In this document: in pieces, positions 58,737 to 64,000 of the stretch
Position numbering within the stretch: position 1 is the stretch's first letter
Layout of the letters: each line of letters starts with the position of its first letter
The notes under the pieces: model-generated
The model's database searches: none
The model's input: only the letters and a program-made list of their open reading frames with translations
Told to the model about the DNA's origin: nothing
Translations under genes and position numbers: made by a program
Origin: Hymenobacter actinosclerus
GTDB lineage: Bacteria; Bacteroidota; Bacteroidia; Cytophagales; Hymenobacteraceae
Length of the DNA: 64,000 bases
Reading direction: 5' to 3'
Assembly: GCF_900111515.1 (NCBI RefSeq)
Contig: NZ_FOHS01000001.1
Location: 1,185,419-1,249,418, forward strand

Positions 58737-60146
58737 GTGCTGCTCAACCTGCTGGTAAAGCCCGGCTGGGTGGTGCTCGAAAACGTGGTGCAGGACCGCA
58801 TCGGCCACGAGTTGTTCGGTACCTTCACCGCGGTGCTCACGTTGGCCACCATCGTAGCCGCCGTATCGGATCTGGGTACCACTCAGCTGAGTACTAAGCG
58901 GCTGGCGGCCTCGGCCAGCTACTTCACCGATTTCTTCCCCACGCTGCTGCCGCTGCGCGCCGGGCTGGGCATCAGTTTTTTGGGCCTCACGGTGGGCCTG
59001 GGCTGGGTGTTGGGCTACCGCGACCATTGGCTGCTACTGCTGGCCGTTACGGCCGCCGGGCTTTTGTTTACGCAGTATACCCAGTTTTTGCGCGGCGTGC
59101 TGCAGGCCCACCAGCGCTTCAATACCGATGCCATCCTGTCGGTGCTGGAGCGGGTGCTGCTGCTGGGCCTGGTGCTGGGGCTGCTGCCGCTGGGCCTCAC
59201 GCTGGAGCGGTACGTAGCCGTGCGGCTAGTGGCGGGGTTGTTTACGCTGCTGCTGCTCGTAGGCCTCATCCGCCGGCTCTACGGGCCGGTAGGCCTGCGT
59301 CCGCGCTGGCGCCAGGCCCGGCAGCTGCTGGTCGAGAGCCTGCCCCTGGCCTTTATTACGCTGGTGTACGGTCTGAACGAGCGGATTGACATGCTCATGC
59401 TGGAGCGGCTGGTATCGGCCCGCGAGGCCAGCTACTACGCCGCCGCTTACCGCTGGGTTGATGCCGTGATGATGTACCTGTGGACGGTGCTGCCGCTGTT
59501 TTTCGCTCGTTTCGCCCGCGCCACCGGCCAGCGCGCCGAGCAGCAGGAGCTGCTCTGGTTCGGGCAGCGGGTGGTGACGGTGCCGCTGCTGCTGGTGGTG
59601 GCCTTTGGGCTGTTTCGGGGCGAGTTGCTGTTCTTTCAGTTTCAGCACAGCACCCCGGCCGAAATAGCGCGCATGACGCAGTGCCTGCAGCTTCTCTTTC
59701 TCAACGTGCTGGTACACGCCTTTTTTGCCATCTACAGCACTCTGCTTACCAGCACCGACCACGAAAAGCCAGTTTCCTGGCTTGTAACGGGCAGCATTGC
59801 CCTTAATGTGGGCCTCAACTTTCTGCTGATGCCGCGCTACGGGGCGCTGGCCGGCGCGGCCAACACCACGCTGTGCGCCGTGTTTGTGTCGGTGGGGTAT
59901 GTGTGGCTGGTGCCGCGGCGCACGGGGGTGGCCCTGCCGCTGCAAATGCTGGGGCAGCTGGCGCTGGCCTTCGCGGGACTGTGCGCCGGCTGGTACGCGC
60001 TGCGTACCTATGCCGGGCTGCCCTGGTGGCTGGAAACTGCCCTGGCCGCCGCGCTGCTGCTGGGCCTGGTTTTCGCGCTGGGCGTGGTGCGAGTCGATGA
60101 GCTGCGGGCGGTGCTACAGCGAAAAGGGGAGGAACCGGAAAAATAG
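58737..60146 (+). CDS. Wzx-like polysaccharide flippase
   Basis: 469 residues with 12-14 membrane helices of the MATE/MviN-type exporter superfamily (ERIDMLMLERLVSAREASYYAAAYR is the typical flippase motif; DHEKPVSWL between helices). It moves undecaprenyl-linked sugars across the membrane. The GTG at 58737 is the only standard start in reach, yet the frame stays open for 15 further codons (RIKRFFGNIGFV, typical N-terminus) back to a TAG at about 58689, suggesting an atypical start codon or a lost ATG. Confidence 0.85.
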   Translation: MLLNLLVKPGWVVLENVVQDRIGHELFGTFTAVLTLATIVAAVSDLGTTQLSTKRLAASASYFTDFFPTLLPLRAGLGISFLGLTVGLGWVLGYRDHWLLLLAVTAAGLLFTQYTQFLRGVLQAHQRFNTDAILSVLERVLLLGLVLGLLPLGLTLERYVAVRLVAGLFTLLLLVGLIRRLYGPVGLRPRWRQARQLLVESLPLAFITLVYGLNERIDMLMLERLVSAREASYYAAAYRWVDAVMMYLWTVLPLFFARFARATGQRAEQQELLWFGQRVVTVPLLLVVAFGLFRGELLFFQFQHSTPAEIARMTQCLQLLFLNVLVHAFFAIYSTLLTSTDHEKPVSWLVTGSIALNVGLNFLLMPRYGALAGAANTTLCAVFVSVGYVWLVPRRTGVALPLQMLGQLALAFAGLCAGWYALRTYAGLPWWLETALAAALLLGLVFALGVVRVDELRAVLQRKGEEPEK

Positions 60147-60200
60147 GCGTTATCGACCACCAGAAGGGCTAACTGCTGTTCAATCGGCCCGTACCTCACT

Positions 60201-60249
60201 CACTACTCACTACTCACTACTCACTACTCACTACTCACTACTCACTACT
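60201..60249. repeat. (CACTACT)7 heptamer array before a start codon
   Basis: Seven exact copies, ending 7 bases before the GTG start of the GT4 gene at 60257. It would occupy the leader or ribosome-binding region. Confidence 0.9.
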
Positions 60250-60256
60250 CACCGCC

Positions 60257-61399
60257 GTGCACATTGCCGTCAACGTCCGCTTTCTGCTGCCCGGCGACAA
60301 GCTGGAGGGCATCGGGCGTTTTACGCTCGAAACCCTGCGCGAGCTGGTGCGGCAGCAGCCGGAGCACACGTTTCACTTTCTGTTTGATAGGCCCTTTGAC
60401 GAGCGGTACCTATTGGGCCCTAACGTAGTACCGCACGTGCTGGGGCCACCGGCGCGCCACCCCTTGCTGTGGCTGGCCTGGTTCGAGGGCGCCGTGGCCC
60501 GCTGGCTGGCCCGCCACCGCCCGGCCGTGTTCCTCAGCCCCGACGGTTTCACCACGCTGCGCACCCAGGTGCCGCGCGTTACGGTGCTGCACGACCTGGC
60601 CTTCGAGCATTTTCCGCAGGATGTGGATTGGCTGGTGCGCACCTACTACCGCACCTTCACGCCCCGTTTCGCCCGGGCTTCGGCGCGGCTGGTAACCGTC
60701 TCGGAAGCCACGAAGCAGGATGTGGTGGCCCGCTACGGCATTGCGCCCGACCGCATCCGGGTGGTGTACAACGCCGTGGATGCGCGGTTCCGGCCCCAGC
60801 CCGAGCAGGTTCAGCGGGCCACGCGGGAGCGGTACGCGGCCGGCCATCCGTACTACCTGTTTGTGGGGGCGCTACAGCCGCGCAAGAATTTGCAGCACCT
60901 GCTGCGGGCCTTCGATGCGTTTAAAACGGCCACCGGCTCGCCGGCCCAACTGCTGGTGGTAGGCCGCACAGCCTGGCAGGCCGGCCCCATTTTCGAGGTG
61001 TACCGGGGGCTGCAGCACCGCACCGCCGTGCACCTGACGGGTCGCGTAACCGACGAGGAACTGGTGCAACTCTACGCCGCCGCCCGCGCCACCTGCTACG
61101 TGCCCTACTTCGAGGGCTTCGGCATCCCCGTCATCGAGGCCCAGGCCTGCGGCTCACCCGTCATCACCTCCGATTGCAGCTCCCTGCCCGAAGTAGCCGG
61201 CCCCGGCGGCGCCTGCCTCGTCGACCCGTTTTCGGTCGATTCCATCACCGCCGGCCTGGTGCGGGTAGAGGAGTCGGCCGAATACCGGCAGGAGCTGATA
61301 ACGGCCGGTTTCCGCAACGGCCAGCGTTTTTCCTGGGCCGAAAGCGCCCGGCGGCTATGGCAGGAGATGGAAGAGGCGGCGGCAACGTACCTTCCCTGA
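60257..61399 (+). CDS. Group 1/GT4-family glycosyltransferase
   Basis: 380 residues of GT-B fold. N-terminal HIAVNVRFLLPGDKLEGIGRF, ...HDLAFEHFP, then C-terminal FVGALQPRKNLQHLLRAF, HLTGRVTDEELVQLY and the nucleotide-sugar motif YFEGFGIPVIEAQACGSPV (EX7E) with GGACLVDP. GTG start. It sits in the polysaccharide region after the flippase. Sugar unknown. Confidence 0.9.
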   Translation: MHIAVNVRFLLPGDKLEGIGRFTLETLRELVRQQPEHTFHFLFDRPFDERYLLGPNVVPHVLGPPARHPLLWLAWFEGAVARWLARHRPAVFLSPDGFTTLRTQVPRVTVLHDLAFEHFPQDVDWLVRTYYRTFTPRFARASARLVTVSEATKQDVVARYGIAPDRIRVVYNAVDARFRPQPEQVQRATRERYAAGHPYYLFVGALQPRKNLQHLLRAFDAFKTATGSPAQLLVVGRTAWQAGPIFEVYRGLQHRTAVHLTGRVTDEELVQLYAAARATCYVPYFEGFGIPVIEAQACGSPVITSDCSSLPEVAGPGGACLVDPFSVDSITAGLVRVEESAEYRQELITAGFRNGQRFSWAESARRLWQEMEEAAATYLP

Positions 61400-61522
61400 T
61401 TATCCTGCCGCTCGTTCCGTTCGTGCTCAGCTCAAGCATAACCCCGAAGCCTGCTTGTTGACTACGCTACTTTTCATCCCTGATACATTCACCTTAGCCA
61501 AGCTGTTAGTCAGCTGCTTCCC

Positions 61523-62527
61523 TTGACTTTTCCCGTTTCCGCTTCAACACTGGATGCTGCTACGTTGGGCCGTTTGGTAGGCGAACGATATGGTATGAGC
61601 CAAAGCAGTGCCTGCCAACTGCTCAAAACTGGTATCAACCACACGTATTTGCTGGCCGGTACCGGCCAGCAAGCAGCGTTGCGCGTGTACAGCTACAACT
61701 GGCGCACCCGCGCCCAGATTGAAGCAGAATTAGCGCTGCTGCTGAAGCTGCACGCGTTAGGGTTGCAGGTGTCATTCCCGCTGGCCGATAGCGAGGGAGA
61801 ATATATCCAGGAGCTATCTGCCCCAGAAGGTACCCGTTACGCAGTGCTCTTTTCCTTTGCCGAAGGCGACAAAGTGCGCTGGTTAACCCCCGCTGCCTGC
61901 ACTACAATTGGCACGCTGATGGGCCGGATGCACCAGTCGACCGTCGGACAAATGCTGGACCGGCCAACCTACACCCCCGAGCTGCTACTCACCCAGTCCT
62001 ATGCTTCGGCACTGACGTTTTTCGCCGCTGAGCTGCCGGAGATGCAGTATCTGCGCGACATCAGTAGGCAGTTAGCCCACACCTTTTCCCGGGCTGGTAT
62101 TGCCGCCGCGCCTATCGGCACGGTACACCTCGATATCTGGTATGATAACATGGCCATTACCAGCCAAGGGGAGGTAACATTGTTCGATTTTGACTTCTGC
62201 GGCAACGGGCCGGCCATATTGGATGTGGCCTACTTCTGCAAACAGCTTTTCCACATTGAAACCGACAAGCAGCAGTACGAAGAAAAAGTACGCCATTTCC
62301 TAAACGGCTATGCCAGTGCGCGTAACTTATCGGTGGCAGAGCGGCAACTGCTGCCGGCAGCCGGCGCGGCGGTATGGCTCTTCTATCTGGGCGTGCAGGT
62401 GCAGCGTTTCGACTGGTCGAACATCTTTCTGAGTGTGAACTATCTGAAGATGTACGTGAGCAAGATGCAAGCCTGGCTAACCTATCACGAACATCCTGGT
62501 TCACTGCAGGAACCTCAGGCTACCTGA
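61523..62527 (+). CDS. Aminoglycoside-phosphotransferase-like small-molecule kinase
   Basis: 334 residues, TTG start at 61523. APH/choline-kinase fold: GINHTYLLAG (P-loop region), ALRVYSYNWR (Lys replaced by Arg in the ATP-anchor strand), the catalytic loop HLDIWYDNM (Asp, Asn) and DFDFCGNGP (metal Asp). In polysaccharide loci such kinases may phosphorylate amino-sugar or choline-like groups; a resistance role is not supported. It is visibly less GC-rich than the genes on either side, hinting at a different origin. Confidence 0.75.
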   Translation: MTFPVSASTLDAATLGRLVGERYGMSQSSACQLLKTGINHTYLLAGTGQQAALRVYSYNWRTRAQIEAELALLLKLHALGLQVSFPLADSEGEYIQELSAPEGTRYAVLFSFAEGDKVRWLTPAACTTIGTLMGRMHQSTVGQMLDRPTYTPELLLTQSYASALTFFAAELPEMQYLRDISRQLAHTFSRAGIAAAPIGTVHLDIWYDNMAITSQGEVTLFDFDFCGNGPAILDVAYFCKQLFHIETDKQQYEEKVRHFLNGYASARNLSVAERQLLPAAGAAVWLFYLGVQVQRFDWSNIFLSVNYLKMYVSKMQAWLTYHEHPGSLQEPQAT

Positions 62528-62684
62528 GTGCTGACGAAATCGGGTGCCGAATTTGCGCTGCTACTACGTTAGCAGCCTGGAAAACGCTACTCACAACTAC
62601 CCGCTAAGAAAATGCCTGAGAGCCCCTTGTTCTTGGCTTTCAGCAAGCTTGCTACCTCAATACTCACCATTCATCACTCGCCTT

Positions 62685-63329
62685 TTGCACTTACACCGAA
62701 TGCCGGGGCTGGTGCGGCGGCTGTTTCCGGAGTGTATCTGGGAAATGCCCGCCCTCGACCCGCCCACGCTTTACCTGACGTTTGACGACGGCCCCATCCC
62801 CGACGAGACGCCCTTCGTGCTGGAGCAGCTGGCGCGCTACGATGCGCGGGCCACGTTTTTCTGCGTGGGCGAAAACCTGGCGCGCCACCCCGACATCGCC
62901 CGGCAGGTGCTGGCCGCCGGCCACCGCCTGGGCAACCACACCCACCGCCACCTCAGCGGCTGGCGCCACCCCCGCCCCGAGTACCTGGCCGATGTGGCCC
63001 GCTGCCAGCAGGTGCTCGACGCTCTGCAACCCGCTGGTGCCGCCCCGCAGGCCCGGCCGCTGCTGCGCCCGCCCTACGGCCGCATCACCCGGCCGCTGGC
63101 CCAGGCCCTGCATCCCAGCTACCAGCTCATCATGTGGGACCTGCTCACCTGCGACTACGACCCCGATTACGCCCCCGAAGCCTGCCTGCGCACCAGCATC
63201 CGCCTCACCCGCCCCGGCAGCATAGTAGTATTCCACGACAGCCGCAAAGCCGCCCGCAACCTGCGCTACGTGCTGCCCCGCTACCTCGACTTCTGCGCCA
63301 ACGCCGGGTACCGCTTTGCGGCGCTGTGA
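62685..63329 (+). CDS. Polysaccharide deacetylase (NodB domain)
   Basis: 214 residues. TTG at 62685 (LHLHRMPGLVRRLFPECIW) fits the family N-terminus better than an ATG at 62544, which adds unrelated sequence. Motifs of carbohydrate esterase family 4 are present: TFDDGP (motif 1, catalytic Asp and metal Asp), HTHRHLSGW (motif 2, HxxxH), LLRPPYGR (motif 3) and VVFHDS (motif 5). Removes N-acetyl groups from surface polysaccharide or peptidoglycan. Its place before another glycosyltransferase fits polysaccharide tailoring. Confidence 0.9.
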   Translation: MHLHRMPGLVRRLFPECIWEMPALDPPTLYLTFDDGPIPDETPFVLEQLARYDARATFFCVGENLARHPDIARQVLAAGHRLGNHTHRHLSGWRHPRPEYLADVARCQQVLDALQPAGAAPQARPLLRPPYGRITRPLAQALHPSYQLIMWDLLTCDYDPDYAPEACLRTSIRLTRPGSIVVFHDSRKAARNLRYVLPRYLDFCANAGYRFAAL

Positions 63330-63340
63330 GAGATTAGACG

Positions 63341-63483
63341 TGAGATATGAGATGTGAGAAAGAACGTCATTCAGAGCGTAGCGAAGAATCTCGCTCGTAT
63401 TCGTTGAGCAGCGGATACAACGTCAGCACGCGAGATTCTTCGCTGCGCTCTGAATGACGTTCCTTCTCACGTCTCATATCTCA
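63341..63483. repeat. Large palindromic element with outer GTGAGA/TCTCAC arms (GTCATTCAGAGC core)
   Basis: Outer arm GTGAGATATGAGATGTGAGAA is mirrored by TTCTCACGTCTCATATCTCAC; inner core GAACGTCATTCAGAGCG is mirrored by CGCTCTGAATGACGTTC (63362-63462). TCACATCTCGTAT repeats continue to the next ATG. Confidence 0.85.
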
Positions 63484-63521
63484 CATCTCGTATCTCACAT
63501 CTCGCATCTCACTTCTAAAAA

Positions 63522-64000
63522 ATGCTTTTCCTCTTCTACTTTCTCGGCTGGTTTGCGCTGCTGGCGGCCTCTGCCTGGGTGCTGGGTCGGCGGCTGGTAG
63601 CGGCGCCGGTGCTGGGGGAGGCGCGGCCGCGGGTGAGCATCCTGCTGGCGGCCCGGAATGAAGAGGAGGCCATTGCGCGCTGCCTGACGGCCATCCGGGC
63701 ACTCGATTACCCGCCGGAGCTGGTGGAGGTGCTGCTGGGCAACGACGCCTCAACCGACGCCACCGCCGCCGTAGCCGAAGCCGCTATGCGGGGCTATGCG
63801 GGCACGTTTCGGGTGCTCGATATCCGGGAAAACCGGGGCTTGGCGCGGGGCAAGGCCAACGTGCTGGCGCATTTGGCGCGGGCCGCTACGTCTGACTTTT
63901 TCTTCATTACCGACGCCGATATTGCCGTGCCGCCCACCTGGCTGCGCGGGCTGCTGGCCTGGGCCAAGCCGAACATCGGCATCGTCACGGGCCTGACGCT
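63522..64000 (+). CDS. Family 2 glycosyltransferase, cut by the window end
   Basis: Open frame from the ATG at 63522 to the end, at least 159 residues. N-terminal membrane helix (MLFLFYFLGWFALLAASA), then the GT-A fold with RVSILLAARNEEEAIARCL, GNDASTDAT and DFFFITDADIAVP (DxD motif). The arrangement matches the membrane-anchored GT2 at 50876. The ATG follows a TCACATCTCGTAT-type repeat. The missing C-terminus should contain the QxxRW motif and membrane helices. Confidence 0.85.
   Translation, partial: MLFLFYFLGWFALLAASAWVLGRRLVAAPVLGEARPRVSILLAARNEEEAIARCLTAIRALDYPPELVEVLLGNDASTDATAAVAEAAMRGYAGTFRVLDIRENRGLARGKANVLAHLARAATSDFFFITDADIAVPPTWLRGLLAWAKPNIGIVTGLT

Noticed and set aside
61523..62527. 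Aminoglycoside resistance gene
   Set aside because: Only the fold is shared; the position within a polysaccharide region and the absence of resistance neighbours do not support that function.

Overview
The window looks like chromosomal DNA of a GC-rich Bacteroidota, most probably Hymenobacter or a close relative (Cytophagales). The basis is the high GC content, two secreted proteins with type IX secretion (T9SS) C-terminal sorting domains (one gliding-type, one Por-type), Bacteroidota-style promoters (TAnnTTTG), loose Bacteroidota lipoboxes and the family mix. The assignment is from recognition, not from a search. No tRNA, rRNA, CRISPR array or prophage was seen.

Layout. 0-9 kb: a 5'-truncated UvrA-type ATPase, a T9SS-exported repeat protein, three small unknown genes, purU, a YfiT/DinB-type protein, then a compact candidate RiPP locus: two tandem paralogous 55-residue precursors that both end in CPACGMG, followed by a DUF692/MNIO-type oxidase. 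9-13.5 kb: a patched accessory segment with an SDR dehydrogenase, a DUF3060 lipoprotein, a frameshifted toxin remnant, a duplicated SDR 3' end and an AT-rich GHKL-ATPase/Shedu-like nuclease that is probably a defence gene. 13.5-26 kb: a membrane-stress locus read right to left: a small YjfI/CesT-like protein, PspA, two tiny membrane proteins, a YqiJ/NfeD-like OB-fold protein, a PH-domain protein, a 37-residue ORF, flotillin and a 1729-residue DUF3686/AAA ATPase. A divergent XRE/S24-like regulator stands at its head. A DUF559-endonuclease cassette with perfect 26-bp terminal inverted repeats sits between flotillin and the ATPase, and a short relative of that element lies in frame inside the ATPase gene.

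26-49 kb: mostly housekeeping and metabolism. It holds histidine catabolism (hutU, and hutI 14 kb away), citrulline hydrolase ctlX, a cold-shock protein, a spore-photoproduct-lyase-like radical SAM protein, mqo, a BLUF blue-light sensor translationally coupled to a methyltransferase, pncA, a 2H phosphoesterase, an ECF sigma factor coupled to a membrane/outer-membrane protein, a PhzF protein and ruvC. 49.7-64 kb: an envelope and polysaccharide region with a YbhN-like membrane protein coupled to a glycosyltransferase, cytochrome c, an oligopeptide-type ABC permease, a GAF-SpoIIE phosphatase, O-antigen ligase coupled to a Wzz-like protein, flippase, GT4, an APH-type kinase, a NodB deacetylase and a GT2 cut by the window end.

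The intergenic DNA is rich in structured repeats: at least seven long palindromes whose arms begin near GTCATtCTGAGC, a second TIR family starting CCTCACCCCC, and 7-bp tandem arrays placed directly before start codons or across a stop codon. The best candidates for an undescribed system are the double-precursor MNIO cluster and the DUF559/TIR element family.
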